Positions 44,348-52,590 of a stretch of 64,000 nt of DNA are shown one piece after another (the stretch's first letter is position 1; each line of letters starts with the position of its first letter). The notes beneath the pieces were generated by a model. It worked only from the letters and a program-made list of their open reading frames with translations, made no database searches and was not told where the DNA came from. The DNA lies in assembly GCF_002946835.1 (NCBI RefSeq), contig NZ_CP026652.1:8246001-8310000 (forward strand), read 5' to 3'. The translations under genes were made by a program, and so were the position numbers. Source of the stretch: Streptomyces dengpaensis. GTDB lineage: Bacteria > Actinomycetota > Actinomycetes > Streptomycetales > Streptomycetaceae.

Positions 44348-44517
44348 GGAATCGGATCCAGCACAATGCGATATCAGTCGAGCAGGTGGACGCCTGAACT
44401 CAGTCGATCAGTTGAGCAAGGCGGAGGGTGGGACTCGGTCCGTCACCTGTCAAATAGACGGCGATGACGTCTCCGTTGACGCGCCACAGTCGACAAGGCT
44501 GCAGGATGCCCAAGGCA
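44348..44517. other. Spacer upstream of the VOC gene
   Basis: Holds the VOC promoter. No other feature recognised. Confidence 0.3.
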
Positions 44518-44673
44518 TTACCGCTGGTAAGTAGGCTCCGGAAGGCGGCCGATACGCGCCCTGCCAGTGTGCCTCGAGCGTGGCTGATGCGCATTCCGAA
44601 GGAACCGGACGATGCATGTGACTGTGCCGTCTTCGGGATTCCCGTACCTCGAAATCAGTTGCTCGTCGCTCAT
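44518..44673 (-). CDS. Possible small protein (51 aa), coupled to the gene before it
   Basis: ATG at 44673 overlaps the stop of a 33-residue frame (ATGA). It reads MSDEQLISRYGNPEDGTVTC then IVRFLRNAHQPRSRH and ends at 44518. No family recognised. It could be a real coupled peptide or the second half of one gene split by a frameshift. Confidence 0.3.
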   Translation of the reverse strand: MSDEQLISRYGNPEDGTVTCIVRFLRNAHQPRSRHTGRARIGRLPEPTYQR

Positions 44674-44771
44674 GAGGTCAACTTCTTCGCTTCGTTCGAC
44701 GGGAAGATCACGTGAGTGCCCTTGTCCGTCCAGTACTCGACGACGCGGTGTGTGTCGGTGACTCGGCTCAT
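44670..44771 (-). CDS. Possible small protein (33 aa)
   Basis: ATG at 44771 has AAGGGAG at good spacing, the main support for translation. It reads MSRVTDTHRVVEYWTDKGTH then VIFPSNEAKKLTS. Highly charged, no membrane segment, no family recognised. The next frame is coupled to it. Confidence 0.35.
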   Translation of the reverse strand: MSRVTDTHRVVEYWTDKGTHVIFPSNEAKKLTS

Positions 44772-45234
44772 GGTGCGCTCCCTTGCGGCGAGTTGGGTCC
44801 ACGATGCGTCTGCACGTGGGGGCAAGAGGGAAAGGGGTCTTCCGTTTTGGCCTGCGGAAGCATAGGTTCCTCTCACCCCGCGTCGGCGCCCTCCGAGGTG
44901 CCGGCCCGCCGATCCTGGGGCGGCGGGCCACGCGGGGGCCAACTGCCGGGTCATGGCCAAAAGCTTCCGCCGGCTCAGGGCGCGTAACGACCCTGTTGCG
45001 CCGTCGGCCGTAGCTGGAGACCACGCGCCTTGCTTGCGACGACCAGAGCAGTGGCCGGTCTCCTCCGCCGGACTGGTGGGCTGACCAAGCACAAGACGGT
45101 GCAAGGCTTACCCGGACCGGGTGGTGTGCCGTTCCCTCCGCCGCACCGTCCACCTGCCAGTTCCCTCCGGTCTGGGCGGAAACGTGGGGTTGGCCCCATG
45201 GCCCTGTACTCCCTGCTGCCTCAATCTGGGGTAC
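44772..45234. other. Intergenic, nothing recognised
   Basis: 460 bases between the divergent small frames and the receiver gene. Several long frames exist but none has consistent codon bias or a known pattern. Confidence 0.35.
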
Positions 45235-45591
45235 GTGGCGGTAAACGTTCTGGTTGTCGACGATGATCCCGGCTTCCGGCAGGTGGCCTACGCGCTCCTG
45301 AGGGCGCGCGGCATGCACGTCGTGGCCGAGTGTGCCGATGGCGCCTCTGCTGTAGCCGCTGTGCGCGCGCACGAGCCGGACGGGGTTCTGCTCGACGTTC
45401 ACCTTCCCGACCAGGACGGCATGTCCGTTGCGAGGGTTCTGCGGGAAGGCCCGCATCCTCCGCGGGTGGTCCTGACATCGACCGATAGGTCGCCATGGTC
45501 GGGGGAGGAACTGGCTGCTGCGGGGGTGGAGGCCTTCGTGACGAAGGACCTGCTCTACGACACTGACCTGGCCAGGCTGCTTAGCCCTTGA
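45235..45591 (+). CDS. Single-domain response regulator (receiver only)
   Basis: GTG at 45235 begins MAVNVLVVDDDPGFRQVAYA; the acidic pocket (DDD), the phosphoacceptor Asp in PDGVLLDVHLPDQDG, the Thr/Ser position in VVLTSTDRS and the conserved Lys in AFVTKDLLYD are all present. At 118 residues it is a receiver with no output domain. No kinase is adjacent; the sensor kinase at 49.3 kb and the phosphatase-sensor at 46.6 kb are the nearest signalling genes. Confidence 0.8.
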   Translation: MAVNVLVVDDDPGFRQVAYALLRARGMHVVAECADGASAVAAVRAHEPDGVLLDVHLPDQDGMSVARVLREGPHPPRVVLTSTDRSPWSGEELAAAGVEAFVTKDLLYDTDLARLLSP

Positions 45592-45649
45592 GATATTCCA
45601 GGGCCGCAACCACGCGTCGGTTCCCTGCTCGGTCCGTGCCCGGCAGGCA

Positions 45650-45870
45650 TCCCGCTGACCGACCTCACCACCTCGGTGCGTTCTCGTTGTGCCGGCAGAC
45701 CATCCATTGGCGAAGCGCCGTGCCGTGCCGATCGCCGAACTGGCCGGTCTGGACCCCGTCGACTCCCTCGTGGGCTGCGACAACCGGACTGTCGTGGATC
45801 GGGCCTTCGGCGCCGCCTCTGGGGCCCGTTGCGTCGCCATCGAGATCACCGGCCAGTCGGTATCGGGCCG
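45650..45870 (+). pseudogene. LysR effector-domain fragment
   Basis: Frames around 45650-45860 read IPLTDLTTSV and then, shifted, VPADHPLAKRRAVPIAELA and GLDPVDSLVGCDNRTVVDRA. This is the middle of a LysR substrate-binding domain (pattern VPxxHPLA). Both ends are missing. Confidence 0.55.
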
Positions 45871-45935
45871 ACAAGCTGGCTGCGCTGCGGTCGACTGCGG
45901 CAGAACTGGGTGGCCGTCGGGCCGCGCGCTGTGTC

Positions 45936-46080
45936 GGAGGCTAAGAGGTCCTGACAAAGGCGCTGGACGTGGCGGTGGGCGATCAGGCAGGTGGCGAGGC
46001 CGAGGAAGGCTTCATGGATGTCGTCGCGTCGCTCCCATCGGATGCGTAAGCGGCGGAAGCCGTGCAGCCAGGAGGTTAGG
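45936..46080 (-). pseudogene. IS5-family transposase C-terminal remnant
   Basis: The minus strand reads LTSWLHGFRRLRIRWERRDD then IHEAFLGLATCLIAHRHVQR and LC, the very common C-terminus of Streptomyces IS5-type transposases (IRWERR...HxAFL...LA). Only about 45 residues remain. It directly adjoins the 3' end of a group II intron remnant, which seems to have inserted into this transposase gene. Confidence 0.75.
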
Positions 46081-46137
46081 TCGGCCGCGCGGCGAGGTGC
46101 CTGCCGTGGCAGGTCCTTTTCCGCGCGGCCTCCCGCC

Positions 46138-46172
46138 GAACCGGACTTGACGGTTTCCCTGTCATCCGGCTC
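46138..46172 (-). ncRNA. Group II intron domain V
   Basis: A 35-base hairpin on the minus strand with the conserved outer arms GAGCCGGA and TCCGGTTC and a GAAA-like internal tetraloop region. Size and position just past the maturase stop fit domain V. Confidence 0.6.
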
Positions 46173-46180
46173 TCCAGTGA

Positions 46181-46420
46181 CTACAGCGTGTGTGACCCGG
46201 CCGCTTTCGCTTGGCGGATGCGGTCATGACAGGCGTCGCACGCCACGAGGCTCTTGCGGCGCCGGTCGAGCATGACGCGCGCCCAGTCGTACGGCGGCCA
46301 TCCGGCGCGGGCCAGGTCGGCGAGAGCTCGTACGTGATGCACTTGGACATCACCGGTGTCCCCGCAGACGTCCAAGGGCGGGGGCCGCAAAAAGAGCATC
46401 AACGACCGGACTCTCGGCAC
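46181..46420 (-). pseudogene. Group II intron maturase, C-terminal HNH fragment
   Basis: About 65 recognisable residues of the endonuclease domain remain (two zinc-type Cys pairs would include CGDTGD and CDACHDRI). The frame upstream of about 46385 no longer matches. Confidence 0.65.
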
Positions 46421-46546
46421 CGCCTACAGCCGCCACGATCTCACCGTGTTCCTGCAGAACGCCGGCTTGACCGGCTAGGACGAGCCGGATGTCGCCGAGA
46501 CGAGCGCAAGGGCGGCTCCCTTCCGCGAGTCCTCCCACCCGAAAGA
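46370..46546 (+). pseudogene. Unknown small protein gene fragment with in-frame stop
   Basis: The frame reads GRKKSINDRTLGTAYSRHDL then TVFLQNAGLTG, a TAG at 46476 (probably from TGG), then DEPDVAETSARA. The smooth continuation across the stop suggests a nonsense mutation in a once-coding sequence. Family not recognised with certainty. Confidence 0.4.
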
Positions 46547-47402
46547 GGATAAATTGTTCATCTAGGGCGTCTAGATCCTTTCCTTCGATAGGTGGATCAT
46601 GAGGGCACGGCCGGGGTGTGCGGGTTCGCGACCGGGGCTGACGGGCCTCACGATTGCGGCGGGCGGCCTGCTTGCCTTGCTGATAGGCGCCGCGTTTGCG
46701 GTCTTGTTGTGGGCGATCGCTGACGCGAACAGCGCCACATCGGCGAGACGCGCTTCCCGGACGGCCATCGTCGAGGCCGGCAGCCTGCAACAGCTGGTCA
46801 GCGACCTTGAGACGGGGCAGCGCGGCTTTGTGATCACCAAGCGTGAGGAGTTCCTCGAGCCGTGGCAGACGGCGCGCGAGGAGTTTCCTGCGGAGGCGCG
46901 GCGGTTCACCGAGACCGCTACCTCTCCTGAACAGCGCCGCAGTGCCGGGCAGATCACGCGGGGCGTCGAGTCTTTGATAACCGACTACTCGGTTCCGCTG
47001 GTCGAGGCGGTCCGGCGGGGTGATTCCGCCGCATCCGGTCTGGCGGCGACTGCCGAGGGGAAGCGGCGCGTCGATGCTTTGCGTGCCCAGTTCGACCGGT
47101 ACACGGTGGAGGAGCGTGCCAATCTCGCGGCGCGTGAAGACACCGCGGGAGTCAACGGGCGTCGGGCGGTGATCGCGGCAGGTGTGGGGCTGGCGGCGTC
47201 GACTGCGCTGGTGGCGGCTTTCACGGTGTTCCAGCACCGCGCCGTCGTGCGGCCGGTGCGGGCGGCGGCGGCCGCGGCGGGACGGTTCGCGGACGGTGAC
47301 CTCGGGGTGCGGATCACCCCCAGCAACGTGGCGGAGATCGGCACGCTGGGCACGTCCTTCAACACCATGGCGGCCTCGTTGCAGGACAGCCGCACACGCA
47401 TC
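46547..47402 (+). repeat. 856-bp direct repeat, copy 1
   Basis: Identical to 49254-50109 at a constant offset of 2707 except, by eye, two substitutions: C/T at 46916/49623 and at 47174/49881, both synonymous. It covers 52 bp of upstream DNA and the first 268 codons of the sensor gene. Confidence 0.95.
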
Positions 47403-49085
47403 GAGGAGTCACGCAAACGTTTGGAGCTGCTGTACGAGGCGAGTGTGTCGGTGGGCACCACGTTGGATGTGGAGCAGACGGCCCGGGAGCTGGCGCAGGT
47501 GGCCGTACCCGGCTTCGCCGACTTCACCACCGTCGATCTGCTGGCGCCTGTCCTGCGCGGCGAAGAGGTTTCGGCCAGGGGGAGTGCGCAGCTGCGCCGG
47601 GTGGCGCTGGCCGGTATCCGGCAGGACGCCCCGCTGCGCAACGTGGGGGACCTGATGGCGCCGGGCCTTTCCACGGCGCAGGTGCGCGGCCTGAAGACCG
47701 GGCGGGCGGCAATCGACGTCGACCTGCGCACCATCCCCGACTCTGGCTCGCGGGAGCCGGAGCAAGCTGCACGCATCCTCGACTACGGCATCCATTCGCT
47801 GATCAGGACGCCGCTCATGGCCAGAGGAGTGGCCGTGGGAACGGTCGGCTTCTGGCGCTGCCGACCCGAGCCGTTCGGGCAGGACGATGTGGACCTCGCC
47901 GAGGAGCTGGTCGCCAAGGCGGCGGTCGCGATCGACAACGCGCGCCGCTACACCCGGGAGCGGTCCACCGCGCTGACGCTGCAGCGCAACCTGCTGCCGC
48001 AGCAGGTGCCCGGCCAGACGGCAGTGGAGGTGGCCTCCCGCTACCTGCCCGCCGGGCCGCAGACCGGGGTGGGCGGCGATTGGTACGACGTGATCCCACT
48101 GTCGGGCAGCCGGGTCGCCCTCGTCGTCGGCGACGTCGTCGGTCACGGCATCCACGCCTCCGCCGCAATGGGACGCCTGCGCAGCGCCGTGCGCACCCTG
48201 GCCGAAGTAGACCTGCCTCCAGAAGAAGTGATCACCTACCTCGACGACATCGTCCTCCACGTCGGCGATAGTGCCCAGGACGAGGTCTCGGCGGCCGACC
48301 TCGGCGCGACGTGCATGTACGCGGTCTACGACCCGGTCTCCCGCCAGTGCTCCCTTGCCACCGCAGGCCACCCGCTGCCCGCCGTGCTGGCACCCGATGG
48401 CACCGTGCGGGTCGTCTCCGGTGACACCGGACCGCCCCTGGGCATCGGCGGCCTGCCCTTCGAAGCCACCGACCTGGAACTGGACGCCGGCTCTGTGCTC
48501 GCCCTGTACACCGACGGCCTCGTCGAAACGCGGGACCGGGACTTCGACAGCGGTCTGACCAAGCTGTGCCACACGCTGGCGCGACCCGCAGCCACCCTGG
48601 AGGAGACCTGCGACAACGTGATCGGATCCCTGCTCAGAGGCCACCCGGCCGATGACGTTGCCCTGCTGCTGGCCCGCACCCACGCCCTGTCACCGGAGCA
48701 AGTCGCCACCTGGCAGATTGCCGCCGACGCCGTCCAGGTCGAGCATGCCCGCAAGCTGGGCGTCGGACAGCTCGTCGAATGGGGACTGGAGGAGGCGACC
48801 TTCATCACCGAACTGGTGGTCAGCGAACTGGTCACCAATGCCATCCGCTACGGAGAACCGCCCATACATCTCCGCCTCATCCGCGATCGCACACTGATAT
48901 GCGAGGTCTCTGACGCCAGCAGCACCACACCGCACCTCCGCCATGCCCGGACCTTCGACGAAGGCGGGCGTGGACTGCTCCTCGTCGCAGCCCTCACCCA
49001 GAGCTGGGGTAGCCGGCAGACCAAGACCGGCAAGACCATCTGGTGCGAGCAGGCGCTTCCCTGCCCCATGACGACGCCCCACTAA
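46599..49085 (+). CDS. Membrane sensor with PP2C-type (SpoIIE) phosphatase and RsbW-like ATPase
   Basis: The 828-residue product has helices at about 17-40 and 188-210 flanking a CHASE3-like extracellular domain (LVSDLETGQRGFVITKREEF), a HAMP region (to about 265), a GAF domain (about 283-455), a PP2C/SpoIIE phosphatase (QRNLLPQQVPGQTAVEVASR, VGGDWYDVIPL, VALVVGDVVGHGIHASAAMG, LYTDGLVETRDRDFDSGL), and a C-terminal HATPase_c_2 domain (ELVVSELVTNAIRYGEPPIH, GRGLLLVAALTQSWGSR). Phosphatase and kinase-like domains in one chain are typical of Streptomyces partner-switch regulators acting on STAS proteins. Its first 268 residues are identical to those of the kinase gene downstream. Confidence 0.92.
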   Translation: MRARPGCAGSRPGLTGLTIAAGGLLALLIGAAFAVLLWAIADANSATSARRASRTAIVEAGSLQQLVSDLETGQRGFVITKREEFLEPWQTAREEFPAEARRFTETATSPEQRRSAGQITRGVESLITDYSVPLVEAVRRGDSAASGLAATAEGKRRVDALRAQFDRYTVEERANLAAREDTAGVNGRRAVIAAGVGLAASTALVAAFTVFQHRAVVRPVRAAAAAAGRFADGDLGVRITPSNVAEIGTLGTSFNTMAASLQDSRTRIEESRKRLELLYEASVSVGTTLDVEQTARELAQVAVPGFADFTTVDLLAPVLRGEEVSARGSAQLRRVALAGIRQDAPLRNVGDLMAPGLSTAQVRGLKTGRAAIDVDLRTIPDSGSREPEQAARILDYGIHSLIRTPLMARGVAVGTVGFWRCRPEPFGQDDVDLAEELVAKAAVAIDNARRYTRERSTALTLQRNLLPQQVPGQTAVEVASRYLPAGPQTGVGGDWYDVIPLSGSRVALVVGDVVGHGIHASAAMGRLRSAVRTLAEVDLPPEEVITYLDDIVLHVGDSAQDEVSAADLGATCMYAVYDPVSRQCSLATAGHPLPAVLAPDGTVRVVSGDTGPPLGIGGLPFEATDLELDAGSVLALYTDGLVETRDRDFDSGLTKLCHTLARPAATLEETCDNVIGSLLRGHPADDVALLLARTHALSPEQVATWQIAADAVQVEHARKLGVGQLVEWGLEEATFITELVVSELVTNAIRYGEPPIHLRLIRDRTLICEVSDASSTTPHLRHARTFDEGGRGLLLVAALTQSWGSRQTKTGKTIWCEQALPCPMTTPH

Positions 49086-49253
49086 TGACCACCGCCCGGA
49101 GGCCGTCAGCGGGTCGAATCGGACTGATCACCCCGGAAACGATTCAGGGGGCGTTTCAGTTGTGCCTGGCCGTGACCAGCGAACCACCGCTTCAGGAGAG
49201 GTCCAGTACAACTGACCGATGCCTTCCCCGTTCGGACATTTCTATCTGAACAC

Positions 49254-50109
49254 GGATAAATTGTTCATCTAGGGCGTCTAGATCCTTTCCTTCGATAGGT
49301 GGATCATGAGGGCACGGCCGGGGTGTGCGGGTTCGCGACCGGGGCTGACGGGCCTCACGATTGCGGCGGGCGGCCTGCTTGCCTTGCTGATAGGCGCCGC
49401 GTTTGCGGTCTTGTTGTGGGCGATCGCTGACGCGAACAGCGCCACATCGGCGAGACGCGCTTCCCGGACGGCCATCGTCGAGGCCGGCAGCCTGCAACAG
49501 CTGGTCAGCGACCTTGAGACGGGGCAGCGCGGCTTTGTGATCACCAAGCGTGAGGAGTTCCTCGAGCCGTGGCAGACGGCGCGCGAGGAGTTTCCTGCGG
49601 AGGCGCGGCGGTTCACCGAGACTGCTACCTCTCCTGAACAGCGCCGCAGTGCCGGGCAGATCACGCGGGGCGTCGAGTCTTTGATAACCGACTACTCGGT
49701 TCCGCTGGTCGAGGCGGTCCGGCGGGGTGATTCCGCCGCATCCGGTCTGGCGGCGACTGCCGAGGGGAAGCGGCGCGTCGATGCTTTGCGTGCCCAGTTC
49801 GACCGGTACACGGTGGAGGAGCGTGCCAATCTCGCGGCGCGTGAAGACACCGCGGGAGTCAACGGGCGTCGGGCGGTGATTGCGGCAGGTGTGGGGCTGG
49901 CGGCGTCGACTGCGCTGGTGGCGGCTTTCACGGTGTTCCAGCACCGCGCCGTCGTGCGGCCGGTGCGGGCGGCGGCGGCCGCGGCGGGACGGTTCGCGGA
50001 CGGTGACCTCGGGGTGCGGATCACCCCCAGCAACGTGGCGGAGATCGGCACGCTGGGCACGTCCTTCAACACCATGGCGGCCTCGTTGCAGGACAGCCGC
50101 ACACGCATC
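49254..50109 (+). repeat. 856-bp direct repeat, copy 2
   Basis: Second copy of the sensor-module repeat, offset 2707 from copy 1; it ends exactly where the kinase-specific sequence begins (codon 269, ATG in-frame at 50110). Confidence 0.95.
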
Positions 50110-50727
50110 ATGGAGAGTGTCGATGCGGTACACCGACGCACGGCCCGGGACCTGCACGACGGGGCGCAGCAACGGCTGATCAGCCTGATGATCGGGCTGC
50201 GGCTCGCGCGAGACGAGATCTCCGATGGGGAATCGTCCGCGACCGAGCTGCTGGACCAGTGCATGGCCGACGCGCAGACGGCGATCGGCGAGCTGCGGGA
50301 ACTCGCATCGGGGATCTACCCCACTGTGCTGACGTTGAAGGGGCTGGCGGCGGCGGTGAAGGACCTGGCGGACCGGTGCCCGATTCCCGCCGTCGTCGAC
50401 AGCAAGTGCGACCAGAGGCTTCCCTCGGCCGTTGAATCGAACGCGTATTTCATCGTGGCCGAGGCCGTGACGAACGCGGTGAAGCACGCCCAGGCGTCCC
50501 GGATCGACATCTCCCTCGAACTCGGGGAAATCCTTCGGCTCCGGGTCGTTGACGACGGTATCGGGGGAGTGGACGAGACCATGGCCGGCAGCGGTCTGAC
50601 CGGGCTGGCGGGCCGCTTGGCCGCCATCGGCGGTACGTTGACCATCGAGTCGCCCCCGGGGGGCGGCACCTCGATCATGGTGCAGATCCCGATACGGCCT
50701 GAAGCGCCCAGTGCCCAGCGCCCGTAA
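49306..50727 (+). CDS. Membrane histidine kinase (CHASE3-HAMP-HisKA_3-HATPase)
   Basis: The 473-residue product shares residues 1-268 with the upstream phosphatase-sensor (two helices, CHASE3-like domain, HAMP). The unique part starts MESVDAVHRRTARDLHDGAQ, with phosphoacceptor His284 in the HisKA_3 H-box; the ATPase follows with YFIVAEAVTNAVKHAQAS (N-box), LRVVDDGIGGVDETM and GSGLTGLAGRLAAIGGTL. HisKA_3 kinases pair with NarL/FixJ regulators, and one lies at 53612. The junction methionine codon suggests that a stand-alone or other kinase gene captured this sensor module. Confidence 0.92.
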   Translation: MRARPGCAGSRPGLTGLTIAAGGLLALLIGAAFAVLLWAIADANSATSARRASRTAIVEAGSLQQLVSDLETGQRGFVITKREEFLEPWQTAREEFPAEARRFTETATSPEQRRSAGQITRGVESLITDYSVPLVEAVRRGDSAASGLAATAEGKRRVDALRAQFDRYTVEERANLAAREDTAGVNGRRAVIAAGVGLAASTALVAAFTVFQHRAVVRPVRAAAAAAGRFADGDLGVRITPSNVAEIGTLGTSFNTMAASLQDSRTRIMESVDAVHRRTARDLHDGAQQRLISLMIGLRLARDEISDGESSATELLDQCMADAQTAIGELRELASGIYPTVLTLKGLAAAVKDLADRCPIPAVVDSKCDQRLPSAVESNAYFIVAEAVTNAVKHAQASRIDISLELGEILRLRVVDDGIGGVDETMAGSGLTGLAGRLAAIGGTLTIESPPGGGTSIMVQIPIRPEAPSAQRP

Positions 50728-51179
50728 ACGGGCCCTTCACCCGGCGTCCCCGGGTGCACGTCACGGGCGTGGACGACTGCGGGTGATGCTTGCTGCCCGT
50801 TCGTCCGTCTTGGGGTGCCCTTTGGGGCTCTGCTGTGCTCCAGGGCACCGAGCATGCGGAGCGCCAACATGACCTCGTGCGGCTGTGCGAGACGCCGACT
50901 TCGTGCCGCTCGGCCAGACGCCGCCAGGGAAGTGCGGCACGCGTGTGCGGACGTGATCAATCTGCGCACAGGCGCCCACCAGGCGGAACCTGATCCGGTC
51001 GATCGTCTTGCGTGACGCGGGTGGAACTGGCAGAGGGGGAACGGGAGTTCAGCGTCCCTACCTGATGATCGGCAGGTTCGGCCCGTACCCCGAGGGGGTT
51101 CGGCAGTTCGAAGGCGTGATCCGGCGCCGGCGTGGAAGTAGCCGCTGTGGGTTATCGACGAGCGTTCTTGATGGCGGTG
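50728..51179. other. Intergenic after the kinase, nothing recognised
   Basis: 450 bases between convergent genes. No clear hairpin with T-run, no remnant I could identify. Confidence 0.35.
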
Positions 51180-51851
51180 TCAGCCGAGCGGGTGGGGTGC
51201 ATCGCGCAGGGTGGCCAGGACCGAGGCGTACATGCGTGCCTTGATGGTGCCGAGGGAGTCGCCGGCCTTGCCGAGTTGTGCCTCGGCGATCTCTACGGCC
51301 GTGGAACGCACAGCGGTCTCGTCCACCGCCCGTTCGACGATCCCGGCGGCCGCGGCGTCCGACCCACCGTAGCGACGCGCGGTGACCATGGCCTCGTGCG
51401 CGGTCTGCGGCGCCAGCCGGGACTGGATCAGGGCGGCCATGCCGGGCGTGAAGGGGATGTTGATGTCCGCTTCGGGCAGGCACCAGAAGCCGCGGTCGGC
51501 GCGCATGACACGGAAGTCGTGCGCGAGGGAGAACATCGCGCCGGCGGCGAAGGTATGCCCCTGCAGGGCCGCCACGGTGATCACCGGCAGGGACAGCATG
51601 CGGGCGAAGAGCTCATGGACGGAGCTGCGGTAGCTCTCCTCCTGATCAGCGTGGGCGCCCATCCACTCCAGGTCCAGGCCGTTGGAGTAGAACTTGCCCC
51701 TCGCGGTCGTCACCAGGGCGCGGGGCACTTCTGCCTTCTCCACTTCGTTCAGGGCGGTGTTGACGGAGGCGATCCAGTCGGGGTGGAAGCGGTTCTCATC
51801 GTCTCCGAGGTCGAGTACGAAGACGTCGTCCTGGCGGTCAAGGGTTGGCAT
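51180..51851 (-). CDS. Enoyl-CoA hydratase/isomerase family protein
   Basis: ATG at 51851 has AGGAG at ideal spacing. The 223-residue crotonase-fold protein (a little shorter than the usual 255) has KFYSNGLDLEWMGAHADQEE (oxyanion loop 1) and VAALQGHTFAAGAMFSLAHD (oxyanion loop 2), then FWCLPEADINIPFTPGM. It resembles the delta3-delta2 enoyl-CoA isomerase-like group in which catalytic Glu positions vary. Its start overlaps the 3' end of the sigma-factor gene by 14 bases. Confidence 0.85.
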   Translation of the reverse strand: MPTLDRQDDVFVLDLGDDENRFHPDWIASVNTALNEVEKAEVPRALVTTARGKFYSNGLDLEWMGAHADQEESYRSSVHELFARMLSLPVITVAALQGHTFAAGAMFSLAHDFRVMRADRGFWCLPEADINIPFTPGMAALIQSRLAPQTAHEAMVTARRYGGSDAAAAGIVERAVDETAVRSTAVEIAEAQLGKAGDSLGTIKARMYASVLATLRDAPHPLG

Positions 51852-52590
51852 GTGTGCTCCTGAGGGTTGTTCCGATCTCATGTCCGGATCGGACGTTGGT
51901 GTTTCCAGCGTGTGTGCTTGCGGTGGGGAACGGAATGATCGAGTCGCCCTGTCGGCGTGCAGCGTAGATGAGCAGCCGGAGCAGGCGTTGTCGTCCGTGG
52001 TGCAACCGGGATATCGCGGTGCCCGGGGGGATGCCCAAGAGCTCCGCGATCTCCTCGGAGGAGAAGTCCTCCACGTAAGCCAGGTGCACAACGATCGCGA
52101 TCTCCCGCGGGAGTTGGTTGAGCGCGGCCTTCACCTCATGGTCGGGCAGGAGGTCTAGGGCCTGTGCTGCGGCCGTCGGAGGAACAGAGGGTGCCGGGTG
52201 TTTCTTACCCGGCAGTCGGTCGCGGGGCTGTCCCGGCGAACAGCTCGGGCGCGGCAGGTTCTGCCGCTCGCCGTCGGCGCCGTGCGCGGTGTCGGCCAGG
52301 ACATAGAACAGCCAGGCCTTCATGTTCGTCCCCGTGGTGAACGACCCGAACGCGTCGAAAGCCCGCAGATACGTCTGCTGAACCAGCTCCGCTGCGGCGC
52401 CGCGGTCGCGGGTCAGGCATGTGGCGGCTGCGTACAGCCGGTCAAGAAACGGCAGGGCTTCGCGTTCGAACCGCGCGACGAGGTCGGCGGCATCCGGTGC
52501 AGTGCTGTCAGGGCCGTTCGCCATGCCGGGGCCCAGCGGGGCGAGCATCTCCGCGTGGGTGTCATCGGGGGTGCGGGCGCGTCGATCCAT
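51838..52590 (-). CDS. ECF sigma factor (SigR-like group)
   Basis: ATG at 52590 is taken, since upstream sequence lacks coding bias; the frame continues to 52860. The roughly 250-residue product has region 2 (FEREALPFLDRLYAAATCLT, AAELVQQTYLRAFDAFGSFT, TGTNMKAWLFYVLAD) and region 4 (LNQLPREIAIVVHLAYVEDF, SSEEIAELLGIPPGTAISRL, HHGRQRLLRLL). The linker between them is long and Pro-rich. The pattern resembles SigR-type sigma factors controlled by redox anti-sigma proteins, but no zinc anti-sigma gene follows; the C-terminal tail overlaps an enoyl-CoA hydratase gene instead. Confidence 0.83.
   Translation of the reverse strand: MDRRARTPDDTHAEMLAPLGPGMANGPDSTAPDAADLVARFEREALPFLDRLYAAATCLTRDRGAAAELVQQTYLRAFDAFGSFTTGTNMKAWLFYVLADTAHGADGERQNLPRPSCSPGQPRDRLPGKKHPAPSVPPTAAAQALDLLPDHEVKAALNQLPREIAIVVHLAYVEDFSSEEIAELLGIPPGTAISRLHHGRQRLLRLLIYAARRQGDSIIPFPTASTHAGNTNVRSGHEIGTTLRSTHANP

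Larger units (their letters stand above)
46081..46420 (-). mobile_element. 3' remnant of a bacterial group II intron (maturase HNH end plus domains V and VI)
   Basis: In minus-strand order: the end of an intron-encoded protein with its HNH nuclease (VQVHHVRALADLARAG, WARVMLDRRRKSLVACDACH, DRIRQAKAAGSHTL, stop at 46181); domain V at 46172-46138, starting GAGCCGGATG and ending AAGTCCGGTTC; and domain VI at 46130-46083, with perfect 10-bp outer arms GGCCGCGCGG/CCGCGCGGCC. The intron would end at about 46080 with AC, next to the IS5 remnant as 3' exon. The 5' intron parts and the reverse transcriptase are missing, so it cannot splice or move. Confidence 0.7.

Noticed and set aside
44518..45957. 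479-codon minus-strand frame containing the small-protein segment
   Set aside because: Mostly Arg/Pro/His-rich non-coding-like sequence; only its last 51 codons have a plausible start and coupling.
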